Source: Fructobacillus fructosus KCTC 3544
GTDB taxonomy: Bacteria > Bacillota > Bacilli > Lactobacillales > Lactobacillaceae
NCBI RefSeq assembly: GCF_001438695.1
Contig: NZ_JQBH01000001.1
Location: 3,248 to 67,247, forward strand
Direction: 5' to 3'
Length of the DNA stretch: 64,000 nt
The notes beneath the pieces were generated by a model, which was not told where the DNA came from, searched no databases, and worked only from the letters and a program-made list of their open reading frames with translations. Both the position numbers and the translations under genes were made by a program. Every line of letters starts with the position of its first letter. Position 1 is the stretch's first letter. Below, in pieces: positions 1-6,497 of the stretch.

Positions 1-1
1 C

Positions 2-313
2 GTGAAAACGGCGAACATGATCAGCCTTCCTTTTGCAGATAAAAAGTATGACTATGTCGTATCAAGTTTAGCCTTCCACAATATAAAGCCGGCTTCCGCA
101 AGAGTACATGCACTAGAAGAAGCTGTACGTGTTCTTACTGACAATGGTTCTCTAATCATTGTAGACACTGGCCATCACAAAAAAGAATACACAGACGCGC
201 TCTCTAGCTTGGGGCTTGAAGTCATAGAAGCTAAAACATACGGTGTATCTGGATGGTGGACAGGTCCATGGATGCCCACCTATTCCATCATTGCAAAACG
301 AGACCATTCATAA
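2..313 (+). CDS. Class I SAM-dependent methyltransferase, C-terminal part (5' truncated by window edge)
   Basis: About 103 codons of the C-terminal half of a Rossmann-fold methyltransferase. The stretch LPFADKKYDYVVSSLAFHNI matches the post-II/motif IV region of the UbiE/Methyltransf_11 type (acidic-hydrophobic strand followed by the substrate loop), and a later VLTDNGSLIIVD matches the motif VI strand. The SAM-binding GxGxG loop is not in the window, so the gene begins upstream; the GTG at position 2 is only the first available start and is probably internal. A strong intrinsic terminator follows directly. Substrate unknown. It lies at the outer edge of the accessory region and may be either host or cargo. 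Confidence 0.7.
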   Translation: MKTANMISLPFADKKYDYVVSSLAFHNIKPASARVHALEEAVRVLTDNGSLIIVDTGHHKKEYTDALSSLGLEVIEAKTYGVSGWWTGPWMPTYSIIAKRDHS

Positions 314-324
314 ACTATGTAATT

Positions 325-356
325 AGCCTACTCAGACAAGTAGGCTTTTTATTTTT
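325..356 (+). terminator. Intrinsic terminator after methyltransferase
   Basis: An 8-bp perfect stem AGCCTACT/AGTAGGCT with a 6-nt loop is followed by a run of T (347-356). It ends the methyltransferase transcript. Confidence 0.85.
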
Positions 357-386
357 GGGATGTACTCAATTACTACAAAATACTAT

Positions 387-417
387 AAACCACTGCCCTA
401 TTTTGGGGATGTGGTTT
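387..417 (-). terminator. Hairpin downstream of the zinc-ribbon gene
   Basis: Arms AAACCAC (387-393) and GTGGTTT (411-417) enclose an inner CCC/GGGG pairing. It lies just past the stop codon of the minus-strand gene at 441-1031. The T-run is poor, so it may be a weak terminator or an mRNA-stabilising hairpin. Confidence 0.45.
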
Positions 418-440
418 GTAACTTTTTAGGTGTGACCTTG

Positions 441-1031
441 TTAATCTTTTTCATACACCTTTTTACCATGTACTCTTATTGCTTCCGACCATTGCGCTTT
501 AATGGCCTTGTCATGCGCTTCTCTTCTCTGCTGGTAGAGTTCGTATATATCAGCTAACTGCATACTTATACGGTCAATCTGCTCTAGCTTCCTAGCGTAT
601 GTAGCCCAGTGCATTCCCTTCGGCCGTTTTGGTGTAATGTACAGTCTATAAGCTAGATCACAGGCTAATAGATGGCCTAAGCCCACATAACTGTTATACA
701 AACCTGAGTCTAGATTGTTAATAAGATTTAGCTGTTTATCGTGTAATGCCATGATTTTATCGAACATGTTGCGTCTGGCCTTGTTATCTTGAGCAACATA
801 ATACAACCCCGCACATACTCGGCATATCACTGCCCGCCTTACTTGATACAATGCGCCTTTTCGCTTCTCACAGTAAGGACAAACAAACCAATACCGTACA
901 CCGCCATAATTAGGTTTAGTTGTTGCTAAAGCTATCTTGTGACCTTGCCATTTAACAAGATGAGCACGGGGATGTTTGCTAAAGTCTAGTTCCTTGATAT
1001 TTAGTTTTGGATAGCTTGTGACCTTTTGCAT
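441..1031 (-). CDS. Orphan zinc-ribbon protein of mobile-element type, function unknown
   Basis: A 196-residue basic protein. Two CxxC pairs near residues 51-54 (CPYC) and 71-74 (CRVC) lie either side of KRKGALYQVRRAVI and follow GGVRYWFV. This double-knuckle layout, GG-R-WF-CPxC ... CRxC-LxY, recurs in uncharacterised proteins carried by plasmids, phages and integrative elements; I do not know a function. The C-terminal half is helical and charged. The ATG start at 1031 has a modest AAGGG upstream. The promoter region carries a cluster of TTGCAAC repeats, the first of which touches the start codon, suggesting autoregulation or replication-linked control. Nucleic-acid binding is likely from the zinc ribbon but is inference. 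Confidence 0.7.
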   Translation of the reverse strand: MQKVTSYPKLNIKELDFSKHPRAHLVKWQGHKIALATTKPNYGGVRYWFVCPYCEKRKGALYQVRRAVICRVCAGLYYVAQDNKARRNMFDKIMALHDKQLNLINNLDSGLYNSYVGLGHLLACDLAYRLYITPKRPKGMHWATYARKLEQIDRISMQLADIYELYQQRREAHDKAIKAQWSEAIRVHGKKVYEKD

Positions 1032-1185
1032 TGCAACCCTTAATTTATGTCTAAATCAATAAGCAAATTTTGCAACCTTGTTGCACACTTTTTAAAACTC
1101 TTTAGTCTACTATCGTTATTATATCAACCGTTATAAGCTTGCAACCCTGTAACTTTTAGGGTGCAACCTTTTGCAACGTTGCAAC
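1031..1185. repeat. Cluster of six TTGCAAC(C) repeats upstream of the zinc-ribbon gene
   Basis: Copies of TTGCAAC or a one-base variant start at 1031, 1070, 1139, 1161 (GTGCAACC), 1171 and 1179, all in the same orientation; a shortened copy (TTGCACA) lies at 1081. The last two overlap as a perfect 14-bp palindrome TTGCAACGTTGCAA (1171-1184). An ACCCT/AGGGT hairpin (1144-1162) sits among them. Position between a minus-strand start codon and the gene-free DNA fits an operator array or iterons. Confidence 0.7.
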
Positions 1186-1264
1186 ACTATTTAAGTGCGT
1201 TCTTGATCGTATAGGCATAGGTTTTAACAGGTTTTCATATTAGGTTTTGTTAGGTTCATCAGCA

Positions 1265-1300
1265 CAAAAATAGCCCTACTCGTTTGAGTAAGGCTTTTCT
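1265..1300 (-). terminator. Bidirectional intrinsic terminator after the small ORF
   Basis: AGCC-TACTC and GAGTA-GGCT arms with a 4-nt loop, one mismatch, a T-run on the minus side (ATTTTT) and TTTTCTTATT on the plus side. It ends the minus-strand small ORF at 1300-1560. Confidence 0.7.
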
Positions 1301-1560
1301 TATTCATACACTTTAAACATGTCATCATAACTAATGGCTAGCGTATATGTCTTTTTAGAACATACTTTAAATCCTAATTGTTTCATTTTCTACCAATTCT
1401 TAAAGCGCTTTACACCCTCATCAGATTTAGCAAAGCTAGCCTTAATCTTAGCTACATTTTTTTCTTGTTCAACCTGTGTAGGGTGGAAGATCTTACGGTA
1501 CTGTTCAGCTTGTGCCTTGTTATCTAAATCAAAAACAACATGCTTGTTATCAATAATCAT
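1300..1560 (-). pseudogene. Small ORF interrupted by an in-frame amber codon
   Basis: An ATG at 1560 follows a near-ideal Shine-Dalgarno (AAGGGGGG, 5 nt gap). It opens a 56-codon frame beginning MIIDNKHVVFDLDNKAQAEQ and ending RFKNW at a TAG (1390-1392). The same frame then continues without a further stop for 29 codons (KMKQLGFKVCSKKTYTLAIS...), ending at TAA (1300-1302) just before a terminator. Either the gene encodes a 56-residue protein, or a nonsense mutation has split an 86-residue one, or the amber is read through. Composition is lysine-rich and soluble. No family recognised. The strong ribosome site shows that at least the first part is or was translated. Confidence 0.6.
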
Positions 1561-1690
1561 AGCAACCCCCCTTATACGTTACTGTTGCCAGAAACAAAGT
1601 AAAGGTATAAAAAACATCGTTCCTACACCTATCTATAAATAAATAATACAAGGAAGTCATACAAAATGTAAAGCTATTTTTTAATCGTTT

Positions 1691-1720
1691 TGACGTCTCT
1701 TGACGGTCAGTGACGGTCAA
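1691..1720. repeat. Three 10-bp tandem direct repeats
   Basis: TGACGTCTCT, TGACGGTCAG and TGACGGTCAA follow each other with exact 10-bp periodicity. Ten-base spacing places each copy on the same helical face, as in protein-binding arrays. Confidence 0.6.
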
Positions 1721-1820
1721 ATAAGCGTAAAAGATAAATTGGTATAGTCGCTATATAGTTAATCATTGCCCGCTATTCAAGGTGTAACCATCCCCGTTAC
1801 ATACTTGCTACTTTGTAACG

Positions 1821-1857
1821 TTGCCATTTTTGGCAATGCTTCCCCACTACTGGGGAA
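1821..1857. repeat. Hairpin pair H1/H2 of the CCA-N4-TGG family
   Basis: H1 is TTGCCA-TTTT-TGGCAA (1821-1836). H2 is TTCCCCA-CTAC-TGGGGAA (1840-1857). They are 3 bp apart. Stems differ in sequence but both are fully paired and share the CCA/TGG top. Confidence 0.75.
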
Positions 1858-1861
1858 CGGT

Positions 1862-1876
1862 CTAAGTTCAACTTAG
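1862..1876. repeat. Inverted repeat CTAAGTT/AACTTAG
   Basis: A 7-bp perfect dyad around one central base. It directly follows hairpin H2. A second dyad CCTAGAT/ATCTAGG lies at 1908-1924. Confidence 0.6.
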
Positions 1877-1981
1877 GGCATCACGTTTCATTATTCCCCT
1901 ATGTCGTCCTAGATTTAATCTAGGTCGTTGAGCTGTCAGCAATATGCAGACACCTTTAATCTTTTTGAGGATGTTTAGCGT

Positions 1982-2001
1982 TTCTGCCACTTCTGGCAAA
2001 A
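1982..2001. repeat. Hairpin H3 of the CCA-N4-TGG family
   Basis: TGCCA-CTTC-TGGCA with flanking TT/AA pairs beyond one mismatch. Confidence 0.65.
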
Positions 2002-2158
2002 AGTAAAGGGGTTGTGTCTTGCCACCTCTTCCAATCTATGCAACGCCTGTTGTTTAACTGTTATCTGTACCGACTCTACCTCGGTTCAGGTTCGAACACT
2101 TTAGAAAAAATACAAGTGTAGTTGCAACTAATGTTGTCAAAGGGGTGTCTATTTTGGA

Positions 2159-2193
2159 CACTCCTTTTTGTTTTCGCCACTTTTGGCAAAGGA
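2159..2193. repeat. Hairpin H4 nested in a larger inverted repeat
   Basis: GCCA-CTTT-TGGC (2176-2187) sits inside perfect outer arms ACTCCTTT and AAAGGAGT. The mismatch position below the core is the same as in H3. Confidence 0.65.
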
Positions 2194-2384
2194 GTCGGCA
2201 AATCACCGCCCCCCTATCTTGATTATTTAAGAGAGCATACACATATCGTCATCAAACAGACAGGCGCGGGTGTATGTTTTGTTTTTTATTATATCTACGC
2301 CCAATCATACTGCAGAAAATTAAAAAGCCTATACGGGCTTTATATGGCGTATTTATTTAAGTGATATAAATAAGGCTTGTGGAT

Positions 2385-2741
2385 CTAATACTGCTTCATC
2401 ATAATCAATTTACCGCCCTTGGCTCTTTCTGATAACTTGATCGACTTGGCCAACCTGTTCAGCTCGTTGTTGACCTCTTGTATCACGGCAGTAGGCGCTA
2501 CTATGTTGTAATACTCGCCAAAAGGTTTACGGTACTTGTAGTGGTCGTGTTGCATTTGTACGATTTCAGACGGTAGGGTGGCCACATACGGGTCAAGCGT
2601 CCGATGTATTTCTTCCCAAAAGTTACAGTTTTCTTCTGCAAAACGATTATTAAAGCCTGCCCGTTTTAATTGTTCGATGTTCTCCAACGTCCAACCATTG
2701 CAACCTGTAAAGTATTCTCGGAGTATTTCCCTTTTGTTCAT
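2385..2741 (-). CDS. Unknown 118-residue accessory protein
   Basis: The frame is open further upstream, but the ATG at 2741 is preceded by a strong GGGGGA ribosome site and lies about 30 bp after a TATAAT (2770-2775), so the protein starts MNKREILREYFTGCNGW. It contains NIEQLKRAGFNNRF, an NCNFWEEIHRTLDPYVATLP segment and a basic C-terminus ending KLIMMKQY. Helical, soluble, no signal peptide. I recognise no family; the short ordered protein and its company suggest an element-encoded function. There is no partner gene close by on the same strand. Confidence 0.6.
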   Translation of the reverse strand: MNKREILREYFTGCNGWTLENIEQLKRAGFNNRFAEENCNFWEEIHRTLDPYVATLPSEIVQMQHDHYKYRKPFGEYYNIVAPTAVIQEVNNELNRLAKSIKLSERAKGGKLIMMKQY

Positions 2742-2899
2742 GTCATCCCCCACAAAGACTTTTAAGACAATTATACAGGACTTACCTGACGCACTGATTC
2801 GGTGCACCAGCGTGTTTGAAAACACGGAGGTCAATAGGTGTGTGGATGTAACCACACCGCAAATATAACGGGTGTACTTTTAAGTACGCCTGTTGTTTG

Positions 2900-2953
2900 T
2901 TGTCCACTACTGGACAATTGGGGGATGATTCATTTTCTGCCACAACTGGCAGA
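2900..2953. repeat. Hairpin pair H5/H6 of the CCA-N4-TGG family
   Basis: H5 is TTGTCCA-CTAC-TGGACAA (2900-2917) and H6 is TCTGCCA-CAAC-TGGCAGA (2936-2953). Both have 7-bp perfect stems and 4-nt loops; H5 shares its loop exactly with H2 although the stems differ. Confidence 0.75.
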
Positions 2954-3039
2954 CTTTCTTGATTGTCTTTGTTAGATCCTAAAGTACCAAATCAGTACCG
3001 CAGATAAAGGCGTCAACTCCAATTCAGCGTATTTGTACT

Positions 3040-3135
3040 AAAAATGTGTTATTTTGCAAAATAAAAGACGGCACAAAGGCCGTCCTTGATAGCATCCCCG
3101 CTATAAAAAAATGTGTTAAAAATGTGTTATTTTGC
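3040..3135. repeat. Direct repeats AAAAATGTGTTA (possible integrase arm sites)
   Basis: The 18-mer AAAAATGTGTTATTTTGC occurs exactly at 3040-3057 and 3118-3135; the 12-mer AAAAATGTGTTA also occurs at 3107-3118, abutting the last copy. They lie 95-190 bp from the 3' end of the tRNA-Ser gene, where tyrosine-integrase arm-type sites would be expected. Confidence 0.6.
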
Positions 3136-3162
3136 TTGCAATCTATAGCAATTCATAGCAAC

Positions 3163-3212
3163 CCTAAAAAACAAAAAGAGGTCAAGACCAGGCTTTTTGA
3201 GCCCTCTTGACC
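3163..3212 (-). terminator. Terminator of tRNA-Ser (and typA read-through)
   Basis: A 10-bp perfect outer stem (GAGGTCAAGA/TCTTGACCTC) with inner GGCT/AGCC pairing, followed on the minus strand by TTTTTGTTTTTT. It starts 18 nt past the tRNA 3' end. Confidence 0.85.
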
Positions 3213-3230
3213 TCTCTTGAAATGTCTCAA

Positions 3231-3319
3231 GGAGATAGCGGGATTTGAACCCGCACACCGCCATACGACGGCTCGACGGATTTCGAGTCCGCTGCAGTAC
3301 CAGATTGTGCCATATCTCC
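3231..3319 (-). tRNA. tRNA-Ser(CGA)
   Basis: Class II tRNA with acceptor stem GGAGATA/TATCTCC, D stem GCA/TGC, anticodon loop CTCGAAA (anticodon CGA, codon UCG), a long variable arm and T arm GCGGG-TTCAAAT-CCCGC. CCA is not encoded. The base after the acceptor stem is T, whereas bacterial tRNA-Ser usually has G73. The 3' end faces the accessory region. Confidence 0.93.
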
Positions 3320-3335
3320 ATAAGTCCGCCCTAGA

Positions 3336-3365
3336 ATTTTACCATAAGTAAAAGCGGGCAGACAA
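3336..3365 (-). promoter_or_regulatory. Promoter of tRNA-Ser
   Basis: On the minus strand TTGTCT (-35), 18 bp, TAAAAT (-10), placed about 17 bp before the tRNA 5' end and inside the typA-tRNA gap. Confidence 0.6.
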
Positions 3366-3378
3366 GGTTTAAATTTAA

Positions 3379-5220
3379 TTACTTATTCTTGCGCTTAGCA
3401 GCCTTTTCACGCTCACCAGTGTTCAAGATAGCCTTACGGATACGAACGTTTTCTGGCGTTACTTCAACGTATTCATCGTCGTTCAAGAATTCCAGAGAAG
3501 CTTCCAAGTTCATTTCGCGTGGCGTCTTGATTGAAGCCGTTTGATCCTTGTTCGATGAACGAACGTTAGACTGTGGCTTCATCTTCGTAACGTTAACTGA
3601 GATATCGTTATCACGGGCGTTCATACCCACAACCATACCTTCATACACGTCAACACCAGCACCGACGAACATTTGACCACGGTCTTCCACACCCATGATG
3701 GCGTAGTTGGTAGTTTGTCCCTGGTTGATTGAAACCAAGGCACCGTTACGACGACCTGGCGCCCAGTTCTTAACCATTGGACGGTATTCTGCATAAGTGT
3801 GGTTGTAGATTCCATAACCGTGCGTTGCCGTCATGAATTCCGTTGAATAACCAATCAAACCACGTGATGGGGCCATATAAGTCAAACGAGTCTGGCCGTT
3901 CCCAACGGATTCCATGTTTTGCATTTCACCCTTACGTTGGTTCAAAGAGTCAATAACTGATGAAGCATATTCATCAGGTGTATCGATTTGAACGGATTCG
4001 TATGGTTCAGACTTCACACCATCGATGTCACGGAAGATAACCTGTGGACGTGAAGCTTGCAATTCGAAGCCTTCACGACGCATGTTTTCAATCAAGATTG
4101 ACAAGTGCAATTCACCACGACCAGAAACAAGCCATGTTCCAGCAGTTGGCATGTCTTCAACACGCAATGACACATCCGTGTGCAATTCGCGGTGCAAACG
4201 ATCTTCAATTTGACGAGCCGTCACGAACTTTCCTTCACGACCAGCAAAGGGGCTGTCGTTTTGACGGAAAGTCATTTGCAACGTTGGTTCATCAATACGA
4301 AGCAAAGGCAATGCTTCAGGATGAGCAGGATCAACAACCGTTTCACCAACGTTGATGTCTTCCATACCAGAAACGGCAATCAAGTCACCGGCCTTGGCTT
4401 CTTGGATGTCAACCTGGTCCAAACCAATGAAACCAGCCAACTTCGTAACACGGAAGTCCTGTGTCGTACCGTCCAACTTCATAACGGTCACGTTGTCACC
4501 AACTTTGATGGTTCCACGCTTAACACGTCCGATACCGATACGACCAACGAAGTCGTTGTAATCCAACATGGCCACTTGGAACTGCAAAGGTTCGTCTGAG
4601 TTGTCAACGGGAGCAGGAATCGTTTCGAAGACCGTATCAAAGATTGGCTTCATTGTGTGTTCTTGCGTGTCAACTTCTGGATCCAATGACGTTGTTCCGT
4701 TCATGGCAGAAGCAAAGATAACTGGGAAGTCCAAGTCATCTTCGTCAGCACCCAATTCGATGAACAAGTCCAACACTTCGTCCACAACTTCTGAAGGACG
4801 GGCACCAGGACGGTCCACCTTGTTCACGATAACGATTGGCGTCAAGTGTTGTTCGAAGGCCTTCTTCAAAACGAAACGAGTCTGTGGCATCGTTCCTTCA
4901 AAGGCGTCGACAACCAAGAGAACACCGTCAACCATTCCCATGATACGTTCAACTTCTCCACCAAAGTCGGCGTGACCTGGGGTGTCCAAAATGTTAATTT
5001 GCTTGTCGCCGACACGGACAGCCGTGTTCTTTGACAGGATCGTGATTCCACGTTCCTTTTCAATGTCGTTCGTGTCCATGGCACGGTCGCCCAAGGATGC
5101 TTCCTTACGGGCGTCCATAGTGTCGGACTGCTTCAACAATTCGTTCACCAACGTCGTCTTTCCGTGATCGACGTGGGCGATGATAGCGATGTTACGAATA
5201 TCTTCGCGAAGTTTTGCCAA
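3379..5220 (-). CDS. typA: Ribosome-associated translational GTPase TypA/BipA
   Basis: A 613-residue protein, normal for the family. The N-terminal GTPase domain shows AHVDHGKTT (15-23), the DTPGHADF switch and NKVD specificity motif; domains II, III and V and the BipA-type C-terminal domain follow. TypA binds the ribosome and supports 50S assembly and growth under cold or stress. The start is TTG at 5220, supported by AAAGGAG 10 nt upstream; no ATG fits. It follows the suhB-like gene and precedes tRNA-Ser in the same direction, the gene order seen in other lactic acid bacteria for the yktA-suhB-typA part. Confidence 0.97.
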   Translation of the reverse strand: MAKLREDIRNIAIIAHVDHGKTTLVNELLKQSDTMDARKEASLGDRAMDTNDIEKERGITILSKNTAVRVGDKQINILDTPGHADFGGEVERIMGMVDGVLLVVDAFEGTMPQTRFVLKKAFEQHLTPIVIVNKVDRPGARPSEVVDEVLDLFIELGADEDDLDFPVIFASAMNGTTSLDPEVDTQEHTMKPIFDTVFETIPAPVDNSDEPLQFQVAMLDYNDFVGRIGIGRVKRGTIKVGDNVTVMKLDGTTQDFRVTKLAGFIGLDQVDIQEAKAGDLIAVSGMEDINVGETVVDPAHPEALPLLRIDEPTLQMTFRQNDSPFAGREGKFVTARQIEDRLHRELHTDVSLRVEDMPTAGTWLVSGRGELHLSILIENMRREGFELQASRPQVIFRDIDGVKSEPYESVQIDTPDEYASSVIDSLNQRKGEMQNMESVGNGQTRLTYMAPSRGLIGYSTEFMTATHGYGIYNHTYAEYRPMVKNWAPGRRNGALVSINQGQTTNYAIMGVEDRGQMFVGAGVDVYEGMVVGMNARDNDISVNVTKMKPQSNVRSSNKDQTASIKTPREMNLEASLEFLNDDEYVEVTPENVRIRKAILNTGEREKAAKRKNK

Positions 5221-5254
5221 TTTCTTGTGCTCCTTTTACTTAGCTACTCACAAG

Positions 5255-5283
5255 AAAGACTAGGAGGAAGTCCCCTAGTCTTT
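5255..5283 (-). terminator. Hairpin between suhB-like gene and typA
   Basis: A 10-bp perfect stem AAAGACTAGG/CCTAGTCTTT overlapping the suhB-like stop codon, with only a short T-run (TTTCTTG), so partial read-through into typA is likely. Confidence 0.65.
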
Positions 5284-6078
5284 TGCCATCTTGCTGATTT
5301 CGCGATGAATCTCGTTTGTAGCGATTAATACTGAGTTTGATAATAGCATATTTGGAAGGCTTCCGTCAAGGTTTTTTACTTGATAACCCAACCCTTCTGC
5401 CAGTGCGCGACCCGCTGCTAAATCCCAGGGAGATAGTTTCGATAAATAAGCCTGCGCTGAACCAGTAAATAGTCTGGTAAAGGAAATGCCGGCGGAACCG
5501 ATAACACGCACGGCACGAGCCTGTAAAGCCATTTCACCATAGGGCTTCTCCCCCACAACCAATCGCCTCCCTGAAACGATGACAACGGCATCCCTCAGTG
5601 ATTGGTTTTTCACCACTGGCAGTTCCTGACTATCCATGTAGACACCCGTTTGCTTGCCCCCGTGAAAAAGTCGGCCAGCCGGGACATCACAAATCCACCC
5701 TAGAACCGGTTCCCCATCCTGATATAAAGCCATCATGATGGCGTAGTCACGGTCCTCCAAAACAAAGTTCAAAGTCCCGTCAATTGGATCGATGAACCAG
5801 ACCTGCCCGGCCATCGTGGTTGCCCGTCGTTCACCAGCCTCTTCACAGACGAAGCGAGCCTCGGGATCCAGGCTTTGAACCTTCTCAATCAAAACTCGTT
5901 GATTGGCCCGGTCCAAGTCCGTCACTAGGTTTCTCCGGTCGCCATTTTTATACGAAACATCCGGTGCCTGTCTTTGCCGTTCTTCCTTCGTTTGCTGGGC
6001 CAAACGTTTCATCCAGGAAGACACCTGTTCATCCAATTTGATTAATTGGTTTTTATCACTTAACTTAATCACGGACAA
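5275..6078 (-). CDS. suhB: Inositol monophosphatase family protein
   Basis: A 267-residue Mg-dependent phosphatase of the inositol monophosphatase/SuhB/CysQ fold. It has EEAGER (metal ligand glutamate), FIDPIDGTLNFV (the DPIDGT metal motif) and the late SPWDLAAG motif, in family order. Likely substrates are inositol phosphate-like or nucleotide phosphates; the true substrate in lactic acid bacteria is unclear. Its TTG start lies within the last codons of the upstream UPF0223 gene (14-bp overlap), so the two are translationally coupled. Symbol is by family only. Confidence 0.85.
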   Translation of the reverse strand: MSVIKLSDKNQLIKLDEQVSSWMKRLAQQTKEERQRQAPDVSYKNGDRRNLVTDLDRANQRVLIEKVQSLDPEARFVCEEAGERRATTMAGQVWFIDPIDGTLNFVLEDRDYAIMMALYQDGEPVLGWICDVPAGRLFHGGKQTGVYMDSQELPVVKNQSLRDAVVIVSGRRLVVGEKPYGEMALQARAVRVIGSAGISFTRLFTGSAQAYLSKLSPWDLAAGRALAEGLGYQVKNLDGSLPNMLLSNSVLIATNEIHREISKMAKD

Positions 6079-6340
6079 TCACCCGGCTATTGCCGTCTTT
6101 GGTTAGCTTCATTGTCTGATAAATGGAACGACCGGTCTGCTCTTCAAAATCACGGTCAAACTTCTTCTGTTCTGATTTGGAAGGAATCACTTCGCAAAAC
6201 TGTCGGTGGTTTTCCAAGAGCAGGTTTCGATCACAGCCACCCTCATACACTTGTAAAACAGCATCAACTAGGTTCGAAACGGCAACCATGTCTTGGACAT
6301 CCCAATTGCCGTCAATTGGTAACTGATAGTTATCTGCCAT
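6065..6340 (-). CDS. UPF0223 family protein (YktA-like)
   Basis: A 91-residue helical protein. N-terminal YQLPIDGNWDVQDMVAVSNLV and central EVIPSKSEQKKFDRDFEEQTG match the UPF0223 signature (Y-P-D-W ... VPSK-E-K ... G-S-Y). A compact all-helical fold is known for the family; the function is not. It is first in an operon with the suhB-like gene, overlapping it, and precedes typA. Confidence 0.85.
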   Translation of the reverse strand: MADNYQLPIDGNWDVQDMVAVSNLVDAVLQVYEGGCDRNLLLENHRQFCEVIPSKSEQKKFDRDFEEQTGRSIYQTMKLTKDGNSRVIVRD

Positions 6341-6497
6341 ATTGGCCTCCCATTTACTCGACTTTTACCTCTTTAGTTTAACAAGGAACCCCCTTGATTG
6401 CTAGGAATTGAGCATTAAAAAGTCAAAGAGAAGACCATGCACAATCTCCTGATTTTTTGCTATACTGGAAAGTACGAAAAGAAAGGTGGCGATGCCC

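Larger units (their letters stand above)
1561..2384. other. 824 bp without convincing genes, rich in hairpins
   Basis: No ORF with a credible ribosome site was found on either strand. The stretch holds a 10-bp tandem repeat (1691-1720), alternative GTAAC/GTTAC pairings (1784-1819), four members of the CCA-N4-TGG hairpin family, perfect inverted repeats at 1862-1876, 1908-1924 and 2119-2130, and a nested hairpin with outer arms ACTCCTTT/AAAGGAGT around 2159-2193. This density is typical of replication or transfer origins of small mobile replicons, but no known origin was identified. Confidence 0.55.
2742..3164. other. Gene-free stretch between unknown gene and tRNA-Ser
   Basis: Contains dyads CGTGTTT/AAACACG (2811-2826), GTGTGG/CCACAC (2840-2857), a GTACTT/AAGTAC hairpin (2872-2889), hairpins H5 and H6, a GACGGC/GCCGTC hairpin (3067-3084) and the 18-bp direct repeats. 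No credible ORF. The layout fits an attachment/origin end of a mobile element. Confidence 0.5.

Noticed and set aside
1021-1185. CRISPR-like array from TTGCAAC repeats
   Set aside because: The repeats are 7-8 bp with irregular spacing, no spacers and no cas genes.
1334-1642. 102-codon plus-strand ORF
   Set aside because: It is antisense to the small ORF with a strong ribosome site at 1300-1560 and has none itself.
2054-2242. 62-codon minus-strand ORF
   Set aside because: No ribosome site and it covers several inverted repeats; composition is not protein-like.
2122-2364. 80-codon plus-strand ORF in the accessory region
   Set aside because: No ribosome site, low-complexity hydrophobic translation, and it runs through hairpin H4; it is best explained as a chance frame.
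3127-3321. 64-codon minus ORF over tRNA-Ser
   Set aside because: It reads through the tRNA and its terminator; not a gene.
4025-4975. Several long plus-strand ORFs over typA
   Set aside because: They are antisense shadows of the well-supported typA gene.
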